From Pandoraea pneumonica (GTDB lineage Bacteria; Pseudomonadota; Gammaproteobacteria; Burkholderiales; Burkholderiaceae), in contig NZ_CABPSK010000002.1 of NCBI RefSeq assembly GCF_902459645.1, positions 1,116,001 through 1,180,000 of the forward strand: a stretch of 64,000 nucleotides of DNA. Reading direction: 5' to 3'. This document shows, one piece after another, positions 1 through 8,827 of the stretch. The notes beneath the pieces were generated by a model. The model ran no database searches. It was given only the letters and a program-made list of their open reading frames with translations, and was not told the DNA's origin. Position numbers and translations under genes: made by a program. Position 1 is the first letter of the stretch. Every line of letters starts with the position of its first letter.

Positions 1-1
1 C

Positions 2-1336
2 CTGTACAACGCCACCGCGCCGGAATTCCGCCGCATCGTCTTCAATCTCGACCAGCCGGGCGTGAAAGCGCTGGCCGTGGCCGCCGCGAAGACCATCAAG
101 CGTTGCGCCGATGCCGCCCCCGATACGCGCTGGACGCTGCAATACAGCCCGGAAACCTTCACCGGCACCGAACTCGATTTCGCGAAAGAGGTATGCGACG
201 CGGTATTCGATGTATGGCAGCCGACCCCGGACCACAAGTGCATCGTCAATTTGCCCGCCACCGTTGAAATCGGCACGCCGAACTACTACGCCGACCAGAT
301 CGAGTGGATGCACCGCAACCTCAAGCATCGCGATTCCCTGATCCTCTCGGTGCACCCGCACAACGACCGTGGCACGGCCGTGGCCGCCGCCGAGTTGGCC
401 GTGATGGCCGGTGCCGATCGTATCGAAGGGTGCTTGTTCGGTAACGGCGAGCGCACCGGTAACGTCGACCTCGTGACCCTCGCGTTGAATCTCTACACGC
501 AGGGCGTCGACCCGGGCCTCGACTTCTCGAACATCAACGAAATTGCGCGCACGTCGGAAGAATGCACGCAGTTGCCGGTGCACCCGCGTCACCCGTACGT
601 TGGCGATCTCGTGTTCACCGCGTTCTCAGGTTCCCACCAGGACGCCATCAAGAAGGGCCTCGCTGCACAACAGCCGGACACCTTCTGGGAAGTGCCGTAC
701 TTGCCGATCGACCCGAGCGACTTGGGTCGCACCTACGACTCGATCATTCGTGTGAACAGCCAGTCGGGCAAGGGCGGTATCGCTTATCTGCTCGAACAGT
801 CGTACGGCGTGCAAATGCCGCGCCGTCTGCAAGTCGACTTCAGCTCGGCCGTGCAGCGTTATACCGACGAGACGGGCGCTGAAGTCACCGCCTCGCAAAT
901 CTGGCAGTTGTTCCAGAAGGAATATGTGGAAGCCGCTGCGCCGGTCGCCTACGTCGGCCACTCGCTCTCCGAGCGCGAAGGCCGTCAGCACATCGCGGTG
1001 ACCATCGACATCCACGGTCAGCGTACGACCGTCTCGGGTGCAGGCAACGGGCCGCTCGATGCCCTGATGAACGCCATGCGCACGCCGGTTCGCGTGCAGC
1101 ACTACGAAGAACGTGCGCTGACCCAAGGCGCCGATGCGCGTGCCATCGCCATTGCGGAAATGGCTGGCGAGACGATTGTCGGCAGCGCGTTCGGCGTAGG
1201 CATCGATGCGAATCTCACGACGGCATCGATCCGCGCGGTCATCAGCGGTATCAACCGTGCTTATGCGCGTAGCGAAGACGACGCGAAAGCGACGTTCTTC
1301 GACGCCGTGATGCGCGACGTTGCCAAGGCCGTCTGA
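2..1336 (+). CDS. leuA: 2-isopropylmalate synthase, 3' part (5' end outside the window)
   Basis: Condenses acetyl-CoA with 2-oxoisovalerate, the first committed step of leucine synthesis, in the cytoplasm. The reading frame is already open at base 2 ([11 protein letters not shown]...), so the true start lies before the window; the GTG at 62 is internal. Visible are the end of the TIM-barrel catalytic domain, with the [15 protein letters not shown] metal-binding stretch and the GNGERTGN motif, followed by a C-terminal domain of the LeuA allosteric (leucine-binding) type. The part seen is 444 residues, which fits the long form of LeuA (about 560 residues). It converges on pcaF with a 200-bp gap. 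Confidence 0.93.
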   Translation: MYNATAPEFRRIVFNLDQPGVKALAVAAAKTIKRCADAAPDTRWTLQYSPETFTGTELDFAKEVCDAVFDVWQPTPDHKCIVNLPATVEIGTPNYYADQIEWMHRNLKHRDSLILSVHPHNDRGTAVAAAELAVMAGADRIEGCLFGNGERTGNVDLVTLALNLYTQGVDPGLDFSNINEIARTSEECTQLPVHPRHPYVGDLVFTAFSGSHQDAIKKGLAAQQPDTFWEVPYLPIDPSDLGRTYDSIIRVNSQSGKGGIAYLLEQSYGVQMPRRLQVDFSSAVQRYTDETGAEVTASQIWQLFQKEYVEAAAPVAYVGHSLSEREGRQHIAVTIDIHGQRTTVSGAGNGPLDALMNAMRTPVRVQHYEERALTQGADARAIAIAEMAGETIVGSAFGVGIDANLTTASIRAVISGINRAYARSEDDAKATFFDAVMRDVAKAV

Positions 1337-1467
1337 CGCGTGAAGTCGCACAGAACACACAGAAATCTCAGGCAGGAAGCTGAGGAGACACGTAGTTCGG
1401 AAGGGAATTTGAGGCAGACGTGTCCGGCGGCGCACTGATCGTGCGAGCCAGACACCGGCGCGGCGCG

Positions 1468-1488
1468 ACGGCACTTACCCAGTGCCGT
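1468..1488. terminator. hairpin between convergent leuA and pcaF
   Basis: An 8-bp perfect inverted repeat (ACGGCACT / AGTGCCGT) with a 5-base loop lies between the two convergent genes. There is no clear T-run on either side, so its role as a terminator is only a suggestion from position. Confidence 0.35.
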
Positions 1489-1536
1489 GCGACCGCCCCG
1501 GCCACAGCAATGAAGCGGTGTGACGGGCTTGCCCGA

Positions 1537-2739
1537 TTACAGCGCTTCGATGGCGATAGCGATGCCTTGGCCGACCCCAATGCACATCGTACACAGCGCG
1601 AAGCGGCCACCCGAGCGCTTCAGTTGATACATCGCCGTCGTTACCAGACGTGCGCCGCTCATGCCGAGCGGATGGCCCAGCGCAATGGCGCCGCCGTTCG
1701 GATTGACGCGCAGGTCGTCGTCAGCCACACCGAGCTGACGCAGTACGGCCAGGCCCTGGCTCGCAAACGCTTCGTTGAGTTCGATCACGTCGAACTGATC
1801 GAGGGACATGCCGAGCCGCGCCAACAGTTTGATCGTTGCGGGAGCCGGACCGATGCCCATGATGCGCGGTGCTACGCCTGCCGTTGCCATGCCCAGAATC
1901 CGGGCGCGTGGCACGAGGCCAAAACGTGCCGCACTCGCCTCGTCTGCTAACAGCAGTGCGCAGGCGCCGTCGTTGACGCCAGAAGCGTTACCGGCGGTCA
2001 CGGTCCCATCAGGGCGTACCACGCCCTTGAGTCTGGCAAGCGCTTCCATGCTGGTGGCACGCGGATGCTCGTCGCGATCCACCACGATCGCCTCGCCCTT
2101 CTTCTGGGCGATCGACACGGCCGTAATTTCTTCCGCCAGCGTGCCGTTAGCTTGTGCACGCGCGGCCTTCTCCTGCGAGCGCACCGCAAAGCGATCCTGA
2201 TCTTCGCGGCTGATGCCGAATTCCGTCGCCACGTTCTCGCCCGTCTCGGGCATCGAATCCACACCGTATTGCGCTTTCATCAGCGGATTGACGAAGCGCC
2301 AGCCGATCGTCGTGTCGTAAATTTCCGCCTGACGCGAAAACGCGCTAGCCGCCTTGCCCATCACGAACGGGGCACGGCTCATGCTCTCGACACCCCCGGC
2401 AATCATCAGCCCGGCTTCGCCCGCTTTGATCGCACGTGCGGCGGTGCCGATGGCGTCCATGCCCGAGCCGCATAAGCGGTTGATCGTGGCCCCTGGCACG
2501 TCCTGCGGCAGCCCGGCGAGCAACGCCGACATGCGGGCCACGTTGCGGTTGTCTTCACCCGCCTGATTTGCGCAGCCGTAAATCACGTCGTCGACTTGTG
2601 TCCAGTCCACGTTGGCGTTGCGCGCCATCAGCGCCTTGAGGGGAACTGCGCCGAGATCGTCGGCACGCACCGACGAGAGGGCGCCGCCGTAGCGGCCGAT
2701 CGGGGTGCGAATTGCGTCGCAAATAAAGACTTCACTCAT
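1537..2739 (-). CDS. pcaF: 3-oxoadipyl-CoA thiolase
   Basis: Last step of the beta-ketoadipate pathway: cleaves 3-oxoadipyl-CoA with CoA to succinyl-CoA and acetyl-CoA. The 400-residue length is exactly that of PcaF/PaaJ thiolases. The catalytic triad is visible: Cys90 in [11 protein letters not shown], His356 in GHPLGMSG and Cys386 in [10 protein letters not shown]. It is the third gene of a pcaI-pcaJ-pcaF operon on the minus strand, so PcaF is preferred over PaaJ or another thiolase. The 90-bp gap to pcaJ holds a perfect hairpin. Confidence 0.93.
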   Translation of the reverse strand: MSEVFICDAIRTPIGRYGGALSSVRADDLGAVPLKALMARNANVDWTQVDDVIYGCANQAGEDNRNVARMSALLAGLPQDVPGATINRLCGSGMDAIGTAARAIKAGEAGLMIAGGVESMSRAPFVMGKAASAFSRQAEIYDTTIGWRFVNPLMKAQYGVDSMPETGENVATEFGISREDQDRFAVRSQEKAARAQANGTLAEEITAVSIAQKKGEAIVVDRDEHPRATSMEALARLKGVVRPDGTVTAGNASGVNDGACALLLADEASAARFGLVPRARILGMATAGVAPRIMGIGPAPATIKLLARLGMSLDQFDVIELNEAFASQGLAVLRQLGVADDDLRVNPNGGAIALGHPLGMSGARLVTTAMYQLKRSGGRFALCTMCIGVGQGIAIAIEAL

Positions 2740-2790
2740 TTGTCTACCTCACCGAATAGGGGGATGTCGAATTCGAGTCGAACAATGCAA

Positions 2791-2813
2791 ATCGCCGGGA
2801 ATCTCCCGGCGAT
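2791..2813 (-). other. intercistronic hairpin between pcaJ and pcaF
   Basis: A perfect 10-bp inverted repeat (ATCGCCGGGA / TCCCGGCGAT, loop ATC) lies in the gap between pcaJ and pcaF. It has no T-run, so it is more likely an mRNA stability or processing element, or a weak attenuator, than a full terminator. Confidence 0.45.
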
Positions 2814-2829
2814 GGTGGTCATGCAAGTG

Positions 2830-3480
2830 TCAGGCGACGGCGGGCGACGGCAGTAGCGTCACACCGGTCAGGCGTTCCAGTTCTTCGAACGTCAGGCCCT
2901 CGACCATATCGCGCACGCGCAAACCGTCGGGCGTCACGTCGATTACCGCGAGGTCGGTGTAGATGCGCGTCACGCAGCCCACGCCCGTGAGCGGATACGT
3001 GCAAGCGTCGACGATCTTGCTTTCGCCTTGCTTCGTTTGATGTTCCATCATCACGAACACCTGCTTGGCGCCGGTGGCCAGATCCATCGCACCGCCCACG
3101 GCGGGGATGGCGTCGGGCGCGCCCGTATGCCAGTTGGCGAGATCGCCGGTCTTCGAGACTTGGAAAGCCCCCAGAACGCAAAAGTCGAGGTGACCGCCGC
3201 GCATCATCGCGAACGAGTCGGCGTGGTGGAAGTAGGCGCCGCCCGGTTTGAGCGTGACGGGTTGCTTGCCAGCGTTGATGAGGTCTTCATCCTCTTCGCC
3301 CTTCGCGGGGGCCGGGCCCATCCCGATCACGCCGTTCTCGCTTTGCAGAATGATTTCCTTCTCGGCGGGCAGATGGTTCGCCACGGCCGTGGGCAGGCCG
3401 ATACCGAGGTTCACATAAGCGCCGTCGGGAATATCCTGGGCGACGCGGGCGGCCATTTGGTCGCGGGTCAGTCGGTTCAT
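2830..3480 (-). CDS. pcaJ: 3-oxoadipate CoA-transferase subunit B
   Basis: Beta subunit of succinyl-CoA:3-oxoadipate CoA-transferase, which activates 3-oxoadipate to its CoA ester for PcaF. The protein starts MNRLTRDQMAARVAQDI and is 216 residues, the usual length for this subunit. The SENGVIGMGP motif carries the catalytic glutamate (Glu48) of the family I CoA-transferases. The frame is open further upstream, but that part overlaps pcaI and has no family similarity, so the ATG ending at 3480 is chosen. It follows pcaI by 32 bp. Confidence 0.93.
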   Translation of the reverse strand: MNRLTRDQMAARVAQDIPDGAYVNLGIGLPTAVANHLPAEKEIILQSENGVIGMGPAPAKGEEDEDLINAGKQPVTLKPGGAYFHHADSFAMMRGGHLDFCVLGAFQVSKTGDLANWHTGAPDAIPAVGGAMDLATGAKQVFVMMEHQTKQGESKIVDACTYPLTGVGCVTRIYTDLAVIDVTPDGLRVRDMVEGLTFEELERLTGVTLLPSPAVA

Positions 3481-3512
3481 GTCGTAGCTCTGGAATAGGG
3501 GACGAGGGAACG

Positions 3513-4190
3513 TCAAGCGCGCGAGGTGCTGGGCACCGCGACGATACGTTGGACGAAGATGCCGGGCGTGACCACGGCTTCCGGATCGAGCTCGCCCAAT
3601 TCCACGACTTCGCTCACCTGAACGATGGCGCACTTCGCGGCGGTCGCCATGATCGGGCCGAAATTGCGGGCGGTCTTGCGATACACCAGATTGCCCCAGC
3701 GGTCGCCCTTGAGCGCCTTGATCAGCGCAAAGTCCGCATGAATCGGCGATTCGAGCACATACGGCTTGCCGTCGATCACGCGCGTTTCCTTACCTTCGGC
3801 GAGCAGCGTGCCGTAGCCGGTCGGCGTGAAGAAACCGCCGATCCCAGCGCCCGCGGCACGAATGCGTTCGGCCAGATTGCCCTGCGGCACGAGTTCCAAC
3901 TCGATCGTGCCCGCGCGATAGAGCGCGTCGAACACCTGCGAGTCGGTTTGACGGGGGAACGAGCAAATGATCTTGCGCACGCGGCCCGCTTTGAGGAGCG
4001 CGGCCAGGCCCGTTTCGCCGTTGCCCGCGTTGTTGTTGACGATGGTCAGGTCGCGCGCGCCCTGTTCGATCAGCGCGTCGATGAGCGCCGAGGGCATGCC
4101 GGCGTTGCCAAAGCCGCCGATCATGATCGTGGCGCCGTCATGGACGCCGGCGACCGCGCTGGCGAGCGAATCGTAAATCTTGTTGATCAC
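3513..4190 (-). CDS. pcaI: 3-oxoadipate CoA-transferase subunit A
   Basis: Alpha subunit of 3-oxoadipate CoA-transferase; forms the enzyme together with PcaJ. The GTG start at 4190 is chosen because GGAGG sits five bases before it and the product (VINKIYDSLASAV...) then has 225 residues, the family norm. The glycine-rich GGFGNAGMP stretch is the CoA-transferase family 1 signature. First gene of the pcaIJF operon; a palindromic operator lies about 130 bp upstream, between this operon and the divergent IclR regulator. Confidence 0.92.
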   Translation of the reverse strand: MINKIYDSLASAVAGVHDGATIMIGGFGNAGMPSALIDALIEQGARDLTIVNNNAGNGETGLAALLKAGRVRKIICSFPRQTDSQVFDALYRAGTIELELVPQGNLAERIRAAGAGIGGFFTPTGYGTLLAEGKETRVIDGKPYVLESPIHADFALIKALKGDRWGNLVYRKTARNFGPIMATAAKCAIVQVSEVVELGELDPEAVVTPGIFVQRIVAVPSTSRA

Positions 4191-4320
4191 ACGTGCCTCC
4201 TGGGCAGTTCCGTCGAACAGCATGGCTGCGCCCGGCGCGATGGCTGGGTGTGCGTGCCGCCCGTGATGGGGTGTCTCGTGGCGATGACGTCTTGTGCGGC
4301 GGCATCGTCTGGTTCACAAT

Positions 4321-4354
4321 GTTCTTATAACGAACAAATATTCGCTATAAGAAC
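4321..4354. promoter_or_regulatory. palindromic operator, probably for the IclR/PcaR-type regulator
   Basis: A 34-bp inverted repeat in the divergent pcaI/regulator promoter region: arms GTTCTTATAACGAA and TTCGCTATAAGAAC match at 13 of 14 positions around a 6-base AT-rich centre. The core CGAACAAATATTCG has the shape of operators bound by IclR-family regulators. The remaining sequence between 4191 and 4552 shows no gene; it holds the promoters of both units. Confidence 0.6.
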
Positions 4355-4552
4355 AGCGTAAGCCTTCCGTTGTCGTGCGTCAAGACAGGGGAAGGGGCAG
4401 AGGCGCGTGGTGAGACGGTGCGTACCAGGCGGTAGGCACGGTGGAACCGCTCGCGCAAATCCTTTACGCTTGCCGTCTGCGCGCGCGTGGCGCCGGGGTA
4501 TCCGGCACACGAGCGCCCGCACTCACCACAAAACCAGCGAACCCTCCTGTCC

Positions 4553-5353
4553 ATGACATCTGTGCCGAACGATTCCAGCGATCCGACCGAAAAGAAGCCA
4601 GGCGACTCTTATGTGCAGTCGTTTGCGCGCGGGCTCGCGGTCGTCAAGGCGTTCAATGCCGCTCGTCCGGCGCAGACGCTCTCCGAAGTGGCGCAGGCGT
4701 CCGGCCTCACGCGCGCCGGTGCGCGGCGCATTTTGCTGACGCTGGAGGCGCTGGGCTACGTCCGCAGCGAGGGACGGTTGTTCCGGCTGACGCCGCGCAT
4801 TCTCGATCTGGGGTTTTCGTACCTGACGTCCATGCCGCTGTGGAATTTGGCCGAGCCGTTCATGGAAGCGCTTGTTCAGCAGGTACAGGAGAGCAGTTCG
4901 GCGTCGGTGCTCGATGGCGACGACATCGTCTACGTGCTGCGTGTGCCGGTGCGCAAAGTGATGTCGATCAATCTGTCGATCGGCAGCCGCTTGCCCGCGT
5001 GGTGCACGTCGATGGGGCGGGTGATGCTATCGGCGCTGCCTGACGACGAACTCGACGCTGCGCTTCGCCGCGCCGACATTCGTCAGCACACGCGCCGCAC
5101 GTTGACGGATGTCGACGCGCTGCGTGAGCGCATTCTGCAAGTGCGCGCGCAGGGCTGGGCGCTGGTCGATCAGGAATTGGAAGAAGGCCTGATCTCGATT
5201 GCCGCGCCGATTCGCAACCGGGCAGGGCAGGTGATCGCCGCGATGAACGTCAGCGGTCAGGCGAACCGGACGTCGGCGGCCGAGATGGAGACGAAGTTTC
5301 TGGCGCCGCTGCAACAGGCGGCTCAGAAGATTTCGCAGATGGTGGTCGTGTAG
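4553..5353 (+). CDS. pcaR: IclR-family regulator of the pcaIJF operon
   Basis: Likely effector-responsive activator or repressor of the divergent pcaIJF genes. The N-terminal region (about residues 18-80) is a winged helix with the pattern SFARGLAVVKAFN...LSEVAQASGLTRAGARR; the rest is the IclR effector-binding domain, including SIGSRLPAWCTSMGRV and the closing IAAMNVSG stretch. The ATG at 4553 gives 266 residues, typical for PcaR/PcaU-type proteins. The name rests on family plus position; the effector would be 3-oxoadipate or a related pathway compound. Confidence 0.82.
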   Translation: MTSVPNDSSDPTEKKPGDSYVQSFARGLAVVKAFNAARPAQTLSEVAQASGLTRAGARRILLTLEALGYVRSEGRLFRLTPRILDLGFSYLTSMPLWNLAEPFMEALVQQVQESSSASVLDGDDIVYVLRVPVRKVMSINLSIGSRLPAWCTSMGRVMLSALPDDELDAALRRADIRQHTRRTLTDVDALRERILQVRAQGWALVDQELEEGLISIAAPIRNRAGQVIAAMNVSGQANRTSAAEMETKFLAPLQQAAQKISQMVVV

Positions 5354-5374
5354 GCCGACCACGGGGCAGTGCAT

Positions 5375-5416
5375 AAAACAAACGGGGCGTTCGCATAGCG
5401 ACGCCCCGTTTGTTTT
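5375..5416. terminator. bidirectional intrinsic terminator
   Basis: A perfect 16-bp inverted repeat (AAAACAAACGGGGCGT / ACGCCCCGTTTGTTTT) with a 10-base loop. The A-rich and T-rich ends give a T-run in both directions. It ends the pcaR transcript and the minus-strand unit that finishes at 5429. Confidence 0.85.
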
Positions 5417-5428
5417 GTTGCTTGATGC

Positions 5429-5641
5429 TCAGTGCTGCGACGCCGCGCCCAGTGCACCGGCACGCGCCAACTGCATAGCCGAGAGCAATGTCTCGTGATC
5501 GCCGATCTGATTGGCGAGCAGCAGAATCAATTGCGCGTTGGCGGCTTGGCTCTGTGCATCGTCAAGGTCGCGATGCATGTCGATGAGCGCTTCGTAGAAG
5601 TCGTCGGGGCGCGTGAGGCGCGGTTGCGTATCGAGTGCCAT
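5429..5641 (-). CDS. DUF2783 family small protein
   Basis: A 70-residue protein starting MALDTQPRLTRPDDFYEALID, with a good ribosome site (GGGAGGAG) upstream. It resembles the DUF2783 family, short acidic helical proteins often encoded next to FAD aromatic hydroxylases of the MhpA type. Function unknown. Here it lies 65 bp downstream of such a hydroxylase on the same strand, so it is probably co-transcribed and may be an accessory factor. Confidence 0.75.
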   Translation of the reverse strand: MALDTQPRLTRPDDFYEALIDMHRDLDDAQSQAANAQLILLLANQIGDHETLLSAMQLARAGALGAASQH

Positions 5642-5706
5642 GGGGTGTCTCCTCCCGGCTAAATCCATGTTTGTTGTTGAATCAGATCAGCGCCGCTGCG
5701 CCGCCG

Positions 5707-7455
5707 TCATGCTGCGCACGGCAGCGCCGATTGCGTTGATACTGCGCGGCCCAGCGCTTGCTCGCGCGCCTGCGCAATCGCAGCAACGTCGAGCGAGCGC
5801 CAGCGTGCACACACGTGCTGATCCGGGCGAACCAGATAGACCGTGCCGGGCGTGGCGTCATAACGCTGTGCCGCGAGCCCTTGTGCGTCGTACCAAACAC
5901 TAAGGTCCGTTTCGTCCGCCGTTTGCGTCACGTCGCTGGTGACGAACACTGGCATCACGGGCACGCGATCGTTCGCCATCTCGAGCAATGCGGCGAGCGC
6001 AGCGGCATCTAGCGACGACGGCGAGCCAAACACCAGCGCGACAAATCGGCCGCCTAGACGCGGCAACAACCAGCCGTCCTGCCCGTTGCGTGAGAGCGGC
6101 GCATCGAGGCAAGTGGCACCGGGCATCATGCGCCCGACGAACGTGTCGCGATCCGGCGTATTCAACGTCGACGTATGCAGCACCGCAGGCACCGACAAAC
6201 GGCCACTATTCACCAACTGACGGGCAAACGCGTGATCGCGGGCGAGCGTGAGCACCGCGTCGCGAAACACGCGCGACACCGGGCTCTTCGGCGTGATGAA
6301 GTCTGTTGCACGCGTCGAGTTGAGAATGTTCTCGTCGGCGGCGAATTCGCGCTCGCGCGCGTACGTGTCGAGCAACGCATCGGGGGCGCGATCGTCGAGC
6401 ACCATCGCCAGTTTCCAAGCGAGGTTCTCAGCATCCTGCACGCCGCTGTTCGCGCCACGCGCACCGAACGGCGAAACCCCGTGCGCCGAGTCTCCGGCAA
6501 ACAGCACATGGCCGTGACGGAAGCTGTCCATGCGCAAGCACGAGAACGTATAGACGCTCACCCATTCCAGCGTGAATTCGGCGTCCGGCCCGAGCAGCGC
6601 CTGCACGCGCGGAATCACGCGCTCGGGTGTTTTCTCTGCTTCAGGGTCGGCATCCCAACCGAGTTGGAAGTCGATGCGCCAGACGTTATCCGGCTGACGA
6701 TGCAGCAGCACCGATTGATTCGGATGGAACGGCGGATCGAACCAGAACCAGCGTTCCGCCGGGAAATTCGCCGTCATCTTCACGTCGGCAATCAAAAAGC
6801 GGTCTTTGAATGTGCGGCCATGACTGTCCACACCGATCAGTTTGCGTACCGGACTGCGCGAGCCGTCGGCAGCGACGACATACCGAGCCGTCGTTTGATA
6901 CGCGCCATCGGGCGTGTCGATCGTGAGCGTCACACTGGCTTCGGGCGTGCCCGGCGTGCCGTGCTGCACGAGACCCGAGACCTTGTTCTTCCAGCGAATT
7001 TCAATGTTCGGCAACTCGCGCGCACGTTCGAACAAATAGCCTTCGACGTAGTACTGCTGCAAGTTGATGAACGCGGGGCGATGGTGACCGGCGTCCGGCA
7101 GCAGATCGAAGTTGTAGACCTCTTGATCGCGCAGGAACACGCGGCCGACATTCCAGCAAACCCCTTTTTGCACCATGCGCTCGCCGCAGCCGAGGCGGTC
7201 GAAGATGTCGAGCGTGCGCTTGGCGAAACAGATGGCGCGCGAGCCGGTCGAGAGCGTGCAGTCGTCGTCGAGCACGATTACTCGCACGCCTTGGTGCGCG
7301 AGATCGATGGCCGTCGCGAGGCCGACCGGGCCGGCGCCAACGACGATGACCGGATGCGGTGCTTGCGCGCTCACATGGGATTCGGGCGCTGCGCTCGACT
7401 GTTCCGCACACGGCTGGTAATCGAACGTCAGGCGCTGGTAATCGATGCTGCTCAT
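5707..7455 (-). CDS. FAD-dependent aromatic hydroxylase (MhpA/PheA-like)
   Basis: A class A flavoprotein monooxygenase that would add a hydroxyl group to an aromatic ring using NAD(P)H and O2. The three FAD motifs are visible: GAGPVG (about residue 40) of the Rossmann fold, the ADGSRSPVRK DG motif, and GDSAHGVSPFGARGANSG near the middle. At 582 residues it has the C-terminal thioredoxin-like extension of the MhpA/phenol hydroxylase group. ATG chosen with GGAGAC upstream. The substrate cannot be read from sequence; pathway neighbours include a beta-lactamase-fold protein and the beta-ketoadipate genes. Confidence 0.83.
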   Translation of the reverse strand: MSSIDYQRLTFDYQPCAEQSSAAPESHVSAQAPHPVIVVGAGPVGLATAIDLAHQGVRVIVLDDDCTLSTGSRAICFAKRTLDIFDRLGCGERMVQKGVCWNVGRVFLRDQEVYNFDLLPDAGHHRPAFINLQQYYVEGYLFERARELPNIEIRWKNKVSGLVQHGTPGTPEASVTLTIDTPDGAYQTTARYVVAADGSRSPVRKLIGVDSHGRTFKDRFLIADVKMTANFPAERWFWFDPPFHPNQSVLLHRQPDNVWRIDFQLGWDADPEAEKTPERVIPRVQALLGPDAEFTLEWVSVYTFSCLRMDSFRHGHVLFAGDSAHGVSPFGARGANSGVQDAENLAWKLAMVLDDRAPDALLDTYAREREFAADENILNSTRATDFITPKSPVSRVFRDAVLTLARDHAFARQLVNSGRLSVPAVLHTSTLNTPDRDTFVGRMMPGATCLDAPLSRNGQDGWLLPRLGGRFVALVFGSPSSLDAAALAALLEMANDRVPVMPVFVTSDVTQTADETDLSVWYDAQGLAAQRYDATPGTVYLVRPDQHVCARWRSLDVAAIAQAREQALGRAVSTQSALPCAA

Positions 7456-7569
7456 GCAATGTCTCCGTCGCCGGTGCCTCGCTCGCGTCTCACGCGCAAG
7501 GCGGGCACCGTTTTTACTTCTGTTCTACGTTTGCACGGATGCGGACGCGCGCCCGCATCTGAGGCGGGG

Positions 7570-8529
7570 TCAGTCCTGCAAGGCGGCCCACATTTCCTTG
7601 TCGCGCTGCGCCGTCCAGATACGCGGGTGCGAAATGCCGCTTGCCTCGTCAAAGGCGCGCGTCACGTCGAACGGCAGGCAGTGCTCGTAGATGAACACAT
7701 GGCCGAACTTCGGATCCATCTGGCTGCGCGTGAGCGCCATGGCGCCCTTCAGATCGAGCTTCTGTTCGACGGCTTGCTTGCCCGCTTCGAACAGCGTCGT
7801 CACGAAGTCCTTCGTATAGGCGAGACCCTTGGCAACGTCGGTAGGCGTGGTGAGCGCCGGACCGCGGCCCGGGACGAGCTTCTCAGCGCCCAGTGCTGCC
7901 AGCGCGTCGAGCGTGGCGGGCCACTCGGCCAGTTGGGCGTCGCCCGTGTAGCAGGCGGCGTCGTATTCGACCAGATCGCCCGAGAACAGCACCTTTTCCT
8001 TGGGCAGCCAAACGACCGTGTCGCCCTTCGTATGGCCCGAGCCCAGATGCGCAATCTTCACTTCGAGCTTGCCGAGGAAGAGCGTCATTTCCTTTTCGAA
8101 CACGAGCGTCGGCCAGGTCAGGCCGGGCACCGTCTCGACACCGGCGAACAAACGCGGGAAGCGCTCGATCTCCGACTTCATGTCGGCTTCGCCGCGCTCT
8201 TGAATCATTTCGTACGTGCCGCGGCTCGCAATGATCTGCTGCGCGCCTTCAGCGAAGTAAGCCGATGCGCCCAGCACGCGCACGGCGTGGTAGTGCGAGA
8301 GCACGACGTACTTGATGGGCTTGTCGGTGATGGTGCGGATCTTGGCGATCAGGTCTTGCGCCATGGCGGGCGTGGCCGTCGTGTCGACGATCATCACGCC
8401 GTCGTCGCCGATGATGACGCCCGAGTTCGGGTCGCCTTCGGCCGTGTAGGCCCAGGCGCTCTCCGACAGTTGGGTGAAGGTGACCTTCTTCGCTTCCAGG
8501 TCGGCTTGCGAGGCGAATGCTTTAGCCAT
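7570..8529 (-). CDS. metallo-beta-lactamase-fold hydrolase with altered metal site
   Basis: Cytoplasmic protein of 319 residues with the MBL fold. The signature HxHxDH reads HYHAVR (His79, His81, then Val83 and Arg84). His166 in SGHTKGD and Asp185 in FSGDLVEYD are present, while the last histidine, usually in a PGHGP context, is Arg222 (VPGRGP). The ligands of zinc site 1 are therefore kept while the private ligands of zinc site 2 are all lost. This suggests a one-metal hydrolase or lactonase. It precedes the hydroxylase on the same strand by 114 bp and is divergent from two IclR genes. Substrate unknown. Confidence 0.85.
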   Translation of the reverse strand: MAKAFASQADLEAKKVTFTQLSESAWAYTAEGDPNSGVIIGDDGVMIVDTTATPAMAQDLIAKIRTITDKPIKYVVLSHYHAVRVLGASAYFAEGAQQIIASRGTYEMIQERGEADMKSEIERFPRLFAGVETVPGLTWPTLVFEKEMTLFLGKLEVKIAHLGSGHTKGDTVVWLPKEKVLFSGDLVEYDAACYTGDAQLAEWPATLDALAALGAEKLVPGRGPALTTPTDVAKGLAYTKDFVTTLFEAGKQAVEQKLDLKGAMALTRSQMDPKFGHVFIYEHCLPFDVTRAFDEASGISHPRIWTAQRDKEMWAALQD

Positions 8530-8656
8530 GCTTGTCTCTCTCGTATCTCGTCTGTGGGGAGGAATCGACAGCCGGTGGCAGGTCGCACGTCTAGAACAAA
8601 TGCATGCTCTGCTGGCCGATCGGCGTCAGGTGAGGCCATCTTACGAAATGGCTCGA

Positions 8657-8677
8657 ATATTTGTCAATGACAAATAT
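8657..8677. promoter_or_regulatory. 21-bp perfect palindrome, candidate IclR operator
   Basis: ATATTTGTCA and TGACAAATAT flank a single central A, giving perfect 10-bp arms. It lies in the divergent promoter region between the MBL-fold gene and the tandem IclR genes, 128 bp upstream of the MBL start. The AT-rich setting in GC-rich DNA supports a promoter role. Confidence 0.55.
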
Positions 8678-8827
8678 GGTTGTTATTTGCTAATGTTGCG
8701 GCGTGTCTGATTGATGCCCCTTAGGGTCTCAGGGAGAACCCTGATGCCGTCGTTTTTCGGAGGGCATTGCGGCGACTTGTTTAGAATCTAGGCCACTTTT
8801 TCTCCGGGAGTCCGCTCCTGTCTTCGC

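Noticed and set aside
6175-8670. A plus-strand open frame of 831 codons opposite the hydroxylase and the MBL-fold gene
   Set aside because: It is antisense to two clear enzymes, is rich in Arg/His/Ala as expected for the opposite strand of GC-rich codons, has no recognisable domain, and spans their intergenic region.
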